Part shown: piece after piece, positions 54,937 through 63,535 of the stretch | How the letters are laid out: each line of letters starts with the position of its first letter | Numbering within the stretch: position 1 is the first letter of the stretch | Source of the DNA: Ottowia thiooxydans DSM 14619 | Lineage (GTDB): Bacteria; Pseudomonadota; Gammaproteobacteria; Burkholderiales; Burkholderiaceae_C | Assembly: GCF_000422885.1 (NCBI RefSeq) | Contig: NZ_AUGX01000011.1 | Coordinates: forward strand, 1-64,000 | Length of the DNA: 64,000 bases | Direction of reading: 5' to 3' | Notes under the pieces: generated by a model | What the model saw: only the letters and a program-made list of their open reading frames with translations | Databases searched by the model: none | What the model was told of the DNA's origin: nothing | Program-made: the position numbers and the translations under genes

Positions 54937-55920
54937 TCAATCGAGATTGACGCCGACTGACTTGACCACCTGCGCCCATTTCCGGCTTTCGTCCTTGATG
55001 AGAAGAGCGAGATCCTGAGGCGAGCCACCCTTCAGTGTCACGCCCGACGCGCCGAATCGCTCACGGAGATCGTCGCGATTCAGCGTGGCATTGACAGCCG
55101 AGTTCAGCTGCCGAACGACATCTGGTGGAGTGTTCGCAGGCGCCACAAGAGCGAACCATGCCACCGACTCAAAGCCTTTGACCGCTTCGCTAATCGACGG
55201 CAAGGTCTTCATTGCCGGAACGCGCTCAGCGCTTGCTACTGCCAGGCCTCTCATGCGGCCTCCCTCAACAAAAGGGAGAGTCGAGGGCGAGTTGTCAAAC
55301 ATCACCTGGATAACACCACCCATGAGGTCATTGGCCGCAGGTGCACTACCGCGGTAGGGTACATGCACGAGGCTGATGCCTGCTTGCGATTTCAGTAGCT
55401 CCATGGTCAGGTGGCTGGTGGTACCGTTGCCTTGCGAACCGTAAGAGAGCTTTCCAGGATTGGCTTTCGCAAAACTGATCATTTCCTGCAAGCTCTTGAA
55501 TGGTGCCTGTGGGTTGGAGACCAGCATGATCGGTACCGACGCCAGCATGCTCACAGGTGCGAAGTCTCGCTCAGGGTCATAGCCAAGCTTCTTGTAGAGA
55601 TGCTTGTTGATGCTCAGCGGGCCTGCCGTGGAGACCAATAGCGTGTGTCCGTCGGGCTTGGCCCGTGAGACAACTTCTGCGCCCACGTTGCCACCAGCAC
55701 CAGCGCGGTTTTCGACGACCACGGTTTGTTTGAGTTCGCGGCTCATACCCTCCGCTACTGCGCGCGCCACAATGTCAGTTGTGCCTCCCGGAGGAAATGG
55801 CACAACGATGGTCAGCGGGCGATCAAAGTCTGCGCCCTGTGCATTCATGCCTAGGGCCAGCACAGCGCAACCTATCGCCAGGCAAGCCACGCGACGGTTT
55901 GAAGAAAGAAAGTTTTTCAA
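54937..55920 (-). CDS. TctC/Bug-family receptor in the minus-strand meta operon
   Basis: 327 residues with a Sec-type signal peptide (RRVACLAIGCAVLALGMNAQ, cleavage after QGA). Typical Bug stretches are PLTIVVPFPPGGTTDIVARA, VENRAGAGGNVG and HVPYRGSAPAANDLMGG. It lies between the amidohydrolase and tautomerase genes, so it probably binds the acid that feeds this operon. The fourth orphan receptor of the window. Confidence 0.85.
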   Translation of the reverse strand: MKNFLSSNRRVACLAIGCAVLALGMNAQGADFDRPLTIVVPFPPGGTTDIVARAVAEGMSRELKQTVVVENRAGAGGNVGAEVVSRAKPDGHTLLVSTAGPLSINKHLYKKLGYDPERDFAPVSMLASVPIMLVSNPQAPFKSLQEMISFAKANPGKLSYGSQGNGTTSHLTMELLKSQAGISLVHVPYRGSAPAANDLMGGVIQVMFDNSPSTLPFVEGGRMRGLAVASAERVPAMKTLPSISEAVKGFESVAWFALVAPANTPPDVVRQLNSAVNATLNRDDLRERFGASGVTLKGGSPQDLALLIKDESRKWAQVVKSVGVNLD

Positions 55921-55944
55921 GATATGTCTCCTTTTTTTAATGAT

Positions 55945-56835
55945 TTAGTCGAAGCCGTACAGGCTTGACGGGTTACTCACCAGCATCTGGTGCTGCACCT
56001 CAATGTCTGGTACCCACAGAGGGATCAAGTCCACCAGGTCGGCGTCGTTGGGCATCGCACCAGCGTAAATGGGGTGCGGCCAGTTGCTGCCCCAGATCAC
56101 GCGATCCGGGCGCGCACGAACCACCGCGTGTATCAGCGGCAGCATGTCGACATGCGGATACGGCTCACTTGAAGAGCGATAGAGGCTAGCCAGCTTGACC
56201 CAGCAACGATCCGTTTCCAGCAGCTCCATGACTGCCGCAAATCCGTCTGACGTCAACCCTTCATTTCCTCGCACGTGCCCCAGATGGTCGAGCACAAACG
56301 CGTTGGATATGCCCTTCAGCCGTGGCACCAGCGCCCGTAGTTCGTTTGAACTCTTCAGATGAAGCAGCACATGCCACCCAAACTCGCCCACCTCATCGGC
56401 GAGCGACTCGAGGTCGTCAAAGCTGGCTCCACCGCGCACTACGCTCGAAATTCGGCAACCCCGCATACCTCCGGCGTGCATAGCCTCCAAGGCAGCGCGT
56501 CCTAAGCCAGGACGAATGACCGCGACGCCACGCGCGCGTGGACCGAGTGCACGAATCGCATCAAGCGTGACTTGATTGTTGGTCCCGTTCGCACCGCCAT
56601 GCACCAGCACGCAACGGTCAATACCCAGCATTTCCAGAAGCTCGTGGTATTGCTCGACGGTGCAGTCTTCAGGGGTGTAGTTGCGCTCTTCAGAAAAAGG
56701 ATAACGGGCCCGTGGACCAAACACGTGAGCATGGCAGTCGACTGCGTTGCGTGGCATCTGGAAATGGGGACGGCGCAGAGCGCGATCCGGTCCCTGACAA
56801 GGCGGAGCTACCAGGCTCTCGGTTGAACTGCTCAT
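55945..56835 (-). CDS. LigI-like amidohydrolase with Asn at the catalytic Asp position
   Basis: 296 residues of the group that includes 2-pyrone-4,6-dicarboxylate lactonase. The N-terminal HxH is kept (VDCHAHVFGPRARYPFSEER), as are VLDHLGHV and the strand-8 block, but that block reads WGSNWPHP: Asn251 stands where the paralogue at 4578 has Asp263. The strand-8 Asp is the usual general base, so the reaction may differ (lactone isomerisation or other), or a different residue may take over. Overlaps the CMD gene by 4 bp. The substrate is probably a lactone or pyrone carboxylate entering the meta route. Confidence 0.72.
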   Translation of the reverse strand: MSSSTESLVAPPCQGPDRALRRPHFQMPRNAVDCHAHVFGPRARYPFSEERNYTPEDCTVEQYHELLEMLGIDRCVLVHGGANGTNNQVTLDAIRALGPRARGVAVIRPGLGRAALEAMHAGGMRGCRISSVVRGGASFDDLESLADEVGEFGWHVLLHLKSSNELRALVPRLKGISNAFVLDHLGHVRGNEGLTSDGFAAVMELLETDRCWVKLASLYRSSSEPYPHVDMLPLIHAVVRARPDRVIWGSNWPHPIYAGAMPNDADLVDLIPLWVPDIEVQHQMLVSNPSSLYGFD

Positions 56836-57302
56836 GACGCTTTCGACGCTGCCGTGGCTGCCGCGTCTTCACGGGCTGCCAAGTCGGCAAGAATGTCCGC
56901 GCCGCGATTGGCAGCAGGCAAGCCACGAAACAGATAGCACAGACTGATCACTGCCTGCAGTTCTGCCCAACTGGCACCCGCACGGCGAGCAGCCAACCCA
57001 TGTACCGTGGCGGCGTCGCTCATGTCCATCAAGAGCATGCCGAACAGTAGCAGTTGAACCGTCTTTTGGTCCATGCCTTCCGGATACATGGCATGGGTGC
57101 GAGCCTGCTCCTGAAGATCGAGCATCTTGGTGTCAAGTGCGCCGGTGACATGAAAGCGAGACCGAATGCGCGGGGGTACGAAGCCAAGCAGCTCCTGGTA
57201 GATTTCGCCGCGTTCCTCGACGCTGGGCTGGCCTTCGAGGTACGGGCCGATGACCCGCTGAAGTAGAGCGGGGTCGAATGGTTTTGGGGTGGAAGTGCTC
57301 AT
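56832..57302 (-). CDS. Carboxymuconolactone decarboxylase (CMD)-fold protein
   Basis: 156 residues of the CMD/AhpD-like all-helical family (RSRFHVTGALDTKMLDLQEQ, MLLMDMSDAATVHGLAARRAG, QAVISLCYLFRGLPAANRG). The redox CxxC of AhpD is absent, so a peroxidase role is unlikely. Members act on lactones or have unknown roles. It is the first gene of the minus-strand operon, 99 bp from the divergent LysR gene, and overlaps the amidohydrolase, which suggests that they act in succession. Confidence 0.75.
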   Translation of the reverse strand: MSTSTPKPFDPALLQRVIGPYLEGQPSVEERGEIYQELLGFVPPRIRSRFHVTGALDTKMLDLQEQARTHAMYPEGMDQKTVQLLLFGMLLMDMSDAATVHGLAARRAGASWAELQAVISLCYLFRGLPAANRGADILADLAAREDAAATAASKAS

Positions 57303-57340
57303 GGTGACGCAATGATGCGCGCCCTAAGCGATCCAATCCA

Positions 57341-57376
57341 ATACCATTTTCTTCGATTGCAATACCATATAGGTAT
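57341..57376. promoter_or_regulatory. CatM/BenM-type operator
   Basis: ATACCATATAGGTAT at 57362-57376 is an exact ATAC-N7-GTAT dyad, the binding consensus of the CatM/BenM class. A half-site ATACCATTTT starts 21 bp (two turns) to the left at 57341. The dyad ends 25 bp before the LysR start and lies 60 bp upstream of the CMD gene, so it can serve both directions. Confidence 0.7.
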
Positions 57377-57400
57377 GGGAAACTTACCTTAGGACGATAT

Positions 57401-58297
57401 ATGGATTTGCGCAAAATGCGCTACTTCCTGGCGCTGGCACAAGAGCGCAACTTCGCGCGCGCCGCCGTCAGGTTGCACATGACTCAGCCTCCATTAACGC
57501 GTCAGATCCGTGCACTTGAAGAAGATATCGGGGTGCAGTTATTTACCCGCACCTCCAAAGGTGTAGACCTGACTGAAGCCGGGCAAACACTGCTCAAAGA
57601 GGTTCCCAATCTCTTGTCGCTGGCCCGGCGGGCCGAAGAGCGCACCTTGCGCGCCGGACAAGGTCTCACTGGCAAGCTGGAAGTGGGCATCTTCACAGCA
57701 AGCGTGCTCGACGTCATCCCCTCGCTGCTTGCTCGCTTCCATTCGGAGCGACCGGACGTTCAAATCGGCTTGCGCACGATGACGAAGATTGAGCAGCTCG
57801 AAGCATTGCGTGAGCGTCGCATCCACGTTGGATTCAATCGATTCGTGCCCGCCTCAACCGATATCGCGGTGGATGTAGTGTTGCGCGAAAAATTTGTGGT
57901 CGGTCTCCACGAAAATCACCCGCTTTGCGCGAAGCGGGAGATCACACTTCGAGACCTGGAAGATGAGCCGATGATCCTCTACCCTAACCAGCCCATCGCG
58001 GGGTTGGCTCAGGAAATCAGTTCTGCATTTCAGCGAGAGAACGTACGCATGCGCGTTGAGCAGGAAGTTGAGGACGTATTAACCTGCATTGCATTGGTAT
58101 CAGCAGGTTTCGGTGTCTGTATCACCACTGCGCCGGCCATGAATCTTGGGCTCCCTCACATGGTGTACAAACCGCTGAAGTCTCGTACTCTGCGTGATGC
58201 CGAACTCGCCTGCCTCTACAGGTCCGACGATCGCTCGCCGGTGATGCGCGCATTCCTCGATGTAGTTGAAGCGTTCCGCAGTGGAGTTGGAAGCTAG
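57401..58297 (+). CDS. CatM/BenM-like LysR regulator
   Basis: 298 residues. The N-terminus MDLRKMRYFLALAQERNFAR and LHMTQPPLTRQIRALEEDIG are very like BenM, CatM and CatR. The ligand domain has a matching length. It diverges from the minus-strand operon and has its operator in the 98-bp gap. Related regulators sense cis,cis-muconate or benzoate; here a muconate-like or lactone intermediate is likely. The stop codon TAG sits within CTAGGGCGTGTTC, also seen at 11941. Confidence 0.85.
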   Translation: MDLRKMRYFLALAQERNFARAAVRLHMTQPPLTRQIRALEEDIGVQLFTRTSKGVDLTEAGQTLLKEVPNLLSLARRAEERTLRAGQGLTGKLEVGIFTASVLDVIPSLLARFHSERPDVQIGLRTMTKIEQLEALRERRIHVGFNRFVPASTDIAVDVVLREKFVVGLHENHPLCAKREITLRDLEDEPMILYPNQPIAGLAQEISSAFQRENVRMRVEQEVEDVLTCIALVSAGFGVCITTAPAMNLGLPHMVYKPLKSRTLRDAELACLYRSDDRSPVMRAFLDVVEAFRSGVGS

Positions 58298-58403
58298 GGC
58301 GTGTTCGAAGACGTCGGGTCGCATGCTGGGCTGGGGTTATCAGCAGTGATTGAGGCAGACCGCGCAAGTGCTCAGGATGGACGTAGTTTGGATGTTCAGG
58401 ACG

Positions 58404-58441
58404 AAAAAAAAGGGTAGCACGGATGACCGTACTACCCCTTT
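58404..58441 (-). terminator. Rho-independent terminator of rpmE2
   Basis: Read on the minus strand: GGGTAG-T-ACGG, loop TCAT, CCGT-G-CTACCC, then eight T. Located 22 bp beyond the rpmE2 stop. Confidence 0.9.
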
Positions 58442-58463
58442 TGGGTATTTTGCGAGCGAGTGC

Positions 58464-58718
58464 TTAGCGCGCGACTTTACCGAAGCGGTTGCGGAATTTC
58501 TCAACGCGGCCACCCATGGTGTCCACGGATTTTTGCGTGCCGGTGTAGAAGGGGTGCGATTCGCTGGAAGTATCAAGCTTGAAGAGGGGCAGCTCGCGGC
58601 CGTCTTCCATCTTCACAGTTTCCTTGGTAGGAGAGCACGAACGTGTCACGAACTTGAAGCCGTTTGACAGGTCCATGAAGCAGACTTCGCGGTAGTTAGG
58701 GTGAATGCCTTCACGCAT
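58464..58718 (-). CDS. rpmE2: 50S ribosomal protein L31 type B
   Basis: 84 residues, starting [40 protein letters not shown] and the basic end are typical of L31. The zinc-binding CxxC of type A is missing, so this is the zinc-independent type B (RpmE2/YkgM). ATG 58718 is chosen by family start. Lies just before rho on the same strand, the order common in Burkholderiales. Confidence 0.93.
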   Translation of the reverse strand: MREGIHPNYREVCFMDLSNGFKFVTRSCSPTKETVKMEDGRELPLFKLDTSSESHPFYTGTQKSVDTMGGRVEKFRNRFGKVAR

Positions 58719-58916
58719 GATAAAAATCCTTGAGTTGCGTTGCGGGAGCCGCGCCAGCCAGCCTGACGTACTTTCCGAGAAACCTCGCATTATAGGCGAT
58801 AGGCCGGAGGCAGGGTGTAAAACACCGCAAAACCGAAAATCCGGCTTTGCTCAATCCCAACCACCCGCCGAAGCGAACTAAGCTGCTCAAGGGCCCAAGC
58901 CCCGAGCATCAGGGTG

Positions 58917-60182
58917 TTAGCCGCCTCTACGCATCATGTCGAAGAACTCGGAATTGGTCTTGGTAGCCTTCATGCTCTTCAAGACCATTTCCATCGATTC
59001 AACTTCATCCATGTTGTACATGAACTGACGCAGGATGCGGGTTTTTTGCAGCACTTCAGGCGCCAACAGCAATTCTTCACGGCGGGTGCCACTGCGGTTG
59101 AGCTGGATCGAGGGGAACACGCGTTTTTCGTACAGGCGGCGATCCAGGTGGATCTCGCTGTTGCCGGTGCCCTTGAATTCCTCGAAGATCACTTCGTCCA
59201 TGCGGCTGCCGGTGTCGATCAGGGCGGTGGCGATGATGGTCAGGCTTCCGCCTTCTTCCACATTGCGCGCCGCGCCCAGGAACCGCTTGGGCCGATGCAG
59301 TGCGTTGGAATCCACACCACCGGTCAGAACCTTGCCGGATGAAGGCACCACGTTGTTGTAGGCGCGAGCCAGGCGGGTAATGGAGTCCAGCAGGATCACC
59401 ACGTCCTTTTTGAGCTCAACCAGGCGCTTGGCACGTTCGATCACCATTTCGGCCACGTGCACGTGGCGCGCGGCGGGCTCGTCGAACGTGGAGGCAATCA
59501 CTTCTGCTTTCACAGAGCGCTGCATCTCGGTCACTTCCTCGGGACGTTCGTCCACGAGGAGCATCATCATGTGAGCGTCAGGGTAGTTGGCGGCGATGGC
59601 GTGGGCAATGGTTTGCATCATCACCGTTTTACCGCTCTTGGGCGGGGCCACGATCAGGGCGCGCTGGCCTTTGCCGATAGGGGCAATGACGTCGATCACG
59701 CGGCCAGTGATGTTTTCCTCGCCCTTGAAGGCGTCGCGCTCCAGACGCATTTGTTCACGTGGGAACAGCGGCGTCAAGTTCTCGAACATCACCTTGTGCT
59801 TGTTTTGCTCAGGTTGCCCGCCGTTGACGGCATCCAACTTGGTCAGCGCGAAATAACGCTCGCCATCCTTGGGGATGCGTACTTCGCCCTCGATCATGTC
59901 ACCCGTGTGCAGGTTGAAGCGTCGTACCTGGCTGGGGCTGATGTAGATGTCGTCGGTGCTGGCGGTGTAGCTGGTGTCGGGGCTGCGCAAGAAACCAAAG
60001 CCGTCAGGCAATATTTCGAGCACGCCGTCTGCGAACACTTGCTCGCCCGCCCTGGCGCGTTTCTTGATGATGGCGAACATCAGCTCTTGCTTGCGCATAC
60101 GGCCAACGTTTTCGATCTCAAGGGCCTCGGCCTGCTTGAGTACTTCAGACACGTGGAGTGCCTTGAGTTCGTTCAGATGCAT
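58917..60182 (-). CDS. rho: Transcription termination factor Rho
   Basis: 421 residues, the length of the E. coli protein. N-terminal RNA-binding domain ([20 protein letters not shown]), Walker A in [15 protein letters not shown], Walker B/Q-loop region [16 protein letters not shown] and the R-loop segment [21 protein letters not shown] hexameric RNA helicase that ends transcription at untranslated C-rich RNA. The 269-bp leader is pyrimidine-rich, which fits autoregulation. Confidence 0.96.
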   Translation of the reverse strand: MHLNELKALHVSEVLKQAEALEIENVGRMRKQELMFAIIKKRARAGEQVFADGVLEILPDGFGFLRSPDTSYTASTDDIYISPSQVRRFNLHTGDMIEGEVRIPKDGERYFALTKLDAVNGGQPEQNKHKVMFENLTPLFPREQMRLERDAFKGEENITGRVIDVIAPIGKGQRALIVAPPKSGKTVMMQTIAHAIAANYPDAHMMMLLVDERPEEVTEMQRSVKAEVIASTFDEPAARHVHVAEMVIERAKRLVELKKDVVILLDSITRLARAYNNVVPSSGKVLTGGVDSNALHRPKRFLGAARNVEEGGSLTIIATALIDTGSRMDEVIFEEFKGTGNSEIHLDRRLYEKRVFPSIQLNRSGTRREELLLAPEVLQKTRILRQFMYNMDEVESMEMVLKSMKATKTNSEFFDMMRRGG

Positions 60183-60451
60183 GAATGCTTGTCCTGCAAT
60201 GAGGCCACCCGGATGCGCGACCAGAAAAAAACTGAAGCTAAAAAAAGAAAGAGGGGAGTGGAGGGAGGCTCAGGCAGAAGGCCTGATCTCGGGTGCCCTG
60301 GACTTCAGGGCACCGGGGCTGACGTTCACTTGCGCGCCAGCAATGAGGAAAGATTATGACAGGAAAATGGCCGGCTTTGCGTGGCAATGCATTGCCGGCG
60401 TGAGAGAACTCAAAAAACGAGTGGCTTCAGACCGAAAAAACGGGCCGAATT
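60183..60451 (-). promoter_or_regulatory. trxA-rho intergenic region: hairpin and C/U-rich rho leader
   Basis: On the minus strand a hairpin with 9-bp stem GGTGCCCTG / CAGGGCACC (60292-60314, 5-nt loop) follows trxA, and a smaller one CAGGC-AGAAG-GCCTG lies at about 60272-60286. The RNA then runs through a C/U-rich tract (about 60225-60270), rich in CUCC and U-runs. This may be the trxA terminator followed by a rut-like leader through which Rho limits its own synthesis. Confidence 0.5.
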
Positions 60452-60784
60452 TCAGGCCAGTTGCTGGTCAATGAACTGGGCCATCTGCGCCTTCGTCATC
60501 GCGCCCACTTTGGAAGCGGCGAGTTGGCCATCTTTGAACACCATCAGCGTAGGGATGCCGCGAATGCCGTACTTTGCCGGTATAGCGCGGTTCTCATCCA
60601 CATTCACCTTGGCGATCTGGAGTTTGTCGCCGTAAGTGCCTGCCAACTCATCAAGAGCTGGGGCAATGGCTTTGCAAGGGCCGCACCATTCGGCCCAGAA
60701 GTCCACCAGCACGGGCTTGCTGGACTGCAGAACATCGGTTTCGAAAGAGCTGTCGCTCACATGCTTGATCAAATCGCTGGCCAT
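60452..60784 (-). CDS. trxA: Thioredoxin 1
   Basis: 110 residues, the classic size. Active site Trp33-Cys34-Gly35-Pro36-Cys37 in [15 protein letters not shown], and the cis-Pro loop [12 protein letters not shown]. It is the cytoplasmic dithiol reductant of ribonucleotide reductase and others. It diverges from the addB-like gene with 47 bp between the starts and precedes rho. Confidence 0.95.
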   Translation of the reverse strand: MASDLIKHVSDSSFETDVLQSSKPVLVDFWAEWCGPCKAIAPALDELAGTYGDKLQIAKVNVDENRAIPAKYGIRGIPTLMVFKDGQLAASKVGAMTKAQMAQFIDQQLA

Positions 60785-60831
60785 GAAAATCCTCGGAAAA
60801 ACGCCGGATAAGCAGATAAAGTTGATTCATT

Positions 60832-63447
60832 GTGACAGAAACCCTATTTCCTTGCGCCCCCGATGGCTCTCCCGAAGACACAGGTGCTCCCGGCGTTTTC
60901 ATCCCTCCCACCCATATCGGACAAGCTACCGCCCGAAGCGGGGCGGATTTTCATGGGCCGTACTTAGAAACCTGGCGCCTATTACTCACTCAGGTGCAAG
61001 AGCATCTGGCAAGCGATGCCGCGCATCCGGCGCGCAGTGTGGTGCTGCTGCCGTTTGCCCAGCTCGTGCCGCTTGCCAACCGTTTGTGGGCAGAAAGATT
61101 TCCCAACGGCTTTGCTCCGCGTTTCGAGACCACGCGAAGCTGGGCTGCGCGTGTGGGCATTTTTGCTTCCGGCCCGAACGACATCGCGTTCGATCACGGC
61201 CGGGATCTGCTCACTGCCGCATCATTGCTGGATGGGGCTGGATTTGGCGCGCGGCGCGGGCTTCTAGCGGGTCCTTTGGTGGAACAGGCTCTCCAGTTGG
61301 CGCCGCTAGCTGCCAGCGTGCCTTCCGCGCTGCGCCCGGATTGGGCTGCGCAGGCGTACGCCGAACTGCCTTTAGCCGCTGGGGGGCCACTTGAGCTGGA
61401 AGCCGCCGTGGCGCGCATCGCCGTCGCCTGGGCAGCCACTTCCGATTACGCGACTGATGTGCTCTTCGAGCCGCGCATCGCGCGCGAGTTGGATGCTTTG
61501 CTGGTCGTCAATGGCTTGCAACCTGACGAGCTGACATCGTCTCTGGTCGATCATTTCTCTGATTGTTCCTCGGTGCTCACTCCTGACGCCGGTGGGCCGC
61601 CAGGAACCATTGCATTGCACGCCACGCGAGACGGCGAAGATGAGGCTCAGCGCGCAGCGGCTTGCGTGCTGCACCACATCGCTGCCGGACGCCTGCCTGT
61701 GGCGCTGGTGTCTGGCGATCGTCTGTTGACGCGGCGCATCAGCGCCATGCTTGCAGCCAAGGGGGTGCGCCTGCGTGACGAGACCGGATGGAAGTTATCC
61801 ACCACCCACGCGGCAGCGCAATTGATGAGTGGATTGCGTGCTTGCGCGCACCATGCATCGACCGATACCGTGATCGATTGGCTCAAGCTCACCCCTCTTT
61901 TTTCTGTTGCAGAAAAACCTGCGCTGCAGGCGCTGGAGCGGGCCTTGCGCCGCGGCTCTGTGAGGGACTGGGCGAGCGCCGCCGGCTTGCCAGATCATGG
62001 CTCCCTCATGGACCGCATAGAGCTCATCAGGGAAACACTGCGCGATCCCCGTCGTTTGCCTGATTGGCTGGCTGCGACTCGTTCACTGTTGGAGGTGTCG
62101 GGCCTTTGGCAAAGCCTGACGACAGATACCGCGGGCGAGGCTGTGATCGCTGCCTTGGGATTGCACGAAGGCAAGCAAGCTGAGCTGCATGCATGGCCCG
62201 CTGCCCAGCGCCGGATGTCGCTGTCTGAGTTCACGGCATGGGCGGGTGCTGCGCTGGAAGCCGTGAACTTCCGGCCCCTGGCGTATGGCGAGGCACAGGC
62301 CGTCATTTTGCCCATGAGTCAGTTGCTGGGCAGGCCTTTTCCCGCACTGGTTTTGCCAGGTGCAGATGAACAGCGCCTGCCTGCCGCGCCAGAGCCACCG
62401 GGATCGTGGAGCACCGCTCAGCGCATAGCCATGCGCCTGCCCACGCGCACCTTGCTCGAAACCGCCCAGCGTGAGGCTTGGCGCGTGGCGCTGCAAACCC
62501 CGGTGGTGGATGTGCTGTGGCGTTGCAGTGATGACAGCGGGGAGTCTCTACTACCTTCTCCCTTGGTACAGGCACTTCGCTTGCGCGGTGAAGGTGAGCA
62601 GGGGAGCGACCCCAGAGCGCCACGTACCGTGGTGCCGCAGCCCGTGTTTTCGCCGCAGCCGCGCGGTGATGCTCTGCCTGCCATGCCGCTGTCTGCCAGC
62701 AGTTACGACATGCTGCGCTCTTGTCCCTATCGCTTTTTCGCCTTGCGCCAGTTGGGCTTGCAAGATGAAGGGGAGCTGGACGTCGATGTGGACAAGCGCG
62801 ACTTCGGAAATTGGGTGCACCTGGCGTTGAGTCGCTTTCACGAAGCCCTGAAAGCCAGCCCCGATGCTGACCGCGTGGCTTTGCTGGATACCGCCGCCCG
62901 CGAAGCTACCCAAACGCAAGCTCTGGACGAGGGTGAGTTTCTGCCGTTTGGTGTAGGGTGGCAGGGGCTGCGCGATGGCTATTTGCGGTGGTTGACGGAG
63001 CACGAAGCCACCGGCGCCGTGTTCGAAGCCTCAGAGAAAGATGCTCGGGTAACGCTGGGTACTTTGCAACTGCGAGGACGCCTTGATCGTGTGGATCGCT
63101 TGCCCGATGGCGCCCCACTGGTCCTGGACTACAAGACCGAGGCTCTCAAGCGCACCACGGATCGCTTGAAGGCGGGCAATGAAGATACTCAGCTGCCTTT
63201 CTACGCCTTACTCTCTGGCGCTGATGCGCCGCGGGCGGCTTATGTGAATGTGAGTGAGCGGGAAGGCACGAGCCTGCATGAGCCGGCCGATCTGCTTTTG
63301 CTGGCCGAGCAGTTGTACGAAGGTATGCAAAGTGATATTGACCGGATATCGGCGGGCGAGCCTTTGCTCGCCTTGGGAGAGGGCGCTGTGTGCGAGTGGT
63401 GCGAGGTGCGAGGCTTATGTCGCAAGGATTTTTGGAGTGGAGAATGA
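60832..63447 (+). CDS. AddB/RecB-like exonuclease (probable DNA repair protein)
   Basis: 871 residues from a GTG. The C-terminal PD-(D/E)xK nuclease motif is LRGRLDRVDRLPDG...LVLDYKTE followed by TQLPFYALL. An iron-sulfur staple is suggested by Cys in RSCPYRFFALRQLGL and by CEWCEVRGLC near the end, as in AddB. The N-terminal two thirds resemble an inactivated helicase (no Walker A). With the UvrD-type helicase encoded just downstream it should form a double-strand-break end-processing complex analogous to AddAB or RecBCD. Confidence 0.82.
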   Translation: MTETLFPCAPDGSPEDTGAPGVFIPPTHIGQATARSGADFHGPYLETWRLLLTQVQEHLASDAAHPARSVVLLPFAQLVPLANRLWAERFPNGFAPRFETTRSWAARVGIFASGPNDIAFDHGRDLLTAASLLDGAGFGARRGLLAGPLVEQALQLAPLAASVPSALRPDWAAQAYAELPLAAGGPLELEAAVARIAVAWAATSDYATDVLFEPRIARELDALLVVNGLQPDELTSSLVDHFSDCSSVLTPDAGGPPGTIALHATRDGEDEAQRAAACVLHHIAAGRLPVALVSGDRLLTRRISAMLAAKGVRLRDETGWKLSTTHAAAQLMSGLRACAHHASTDTVIDWLKLTPLFSVAEKPALQALERALRRGSVRDWASAAGLPDHGSLMDRIELIRETLRDPRRLPDWLAATRSLLEVSGLWQSLTTDTAGEAVIAALGLHEGKQAELHAWPAAQRRMSLSEFTAWAGAALEAVNFRPLAYGEAQAVILPMSQLLGRPFPALVLPGADEQRLPAAPEPPGSWSTAQRIAMRLPTRTLLETAQREAWRVALQTPVVDVLWRCSDDSGESLLPSPLVQALRLRGEGEQGSDPRAPRTVVPQPVFSPQPRGDALPAMPLSASSYDMLRSCPYRFFALRQLGLQDEGELDVDVDKRDFGNWVHLALSRFHEALKASPDADRVALLDTAAREATQTQALDEGEFLPFGVGWQGLRDGYLRWLTEHEATGAVFEASEKDARVTLGTLQLRGRLDRVDRLPDGAPLVLDYKTEALKRTTDRLKAGNEDTQLPFYALLSGADAPRAAYVNVSEREGTSLHEPADLLLLAEQLYEGMQSDIDRISAGEPLLALGEGAVCEWCEVRGLCRKDFWSGE

Positions 63448-63535
63448 ACCGGGTATTTCCATATTTCCCGTTTATTCGCAGACACAGCGATTGCATGAAA
63501 TTGAATGCTGAAGCTTGGTTAATGGATGTGACGGC

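Noticed and set aside
30978-58303. CACGCCCTAG at 30978-30987 and CTAGGGCGTG at 58294-58303 as inverted repeats flanking a catabolic island
   Set aside because: The left copy is the arm of an ordinary Rho-independent terminator, and 10 bp can match by chance; not enough for an island boundary.
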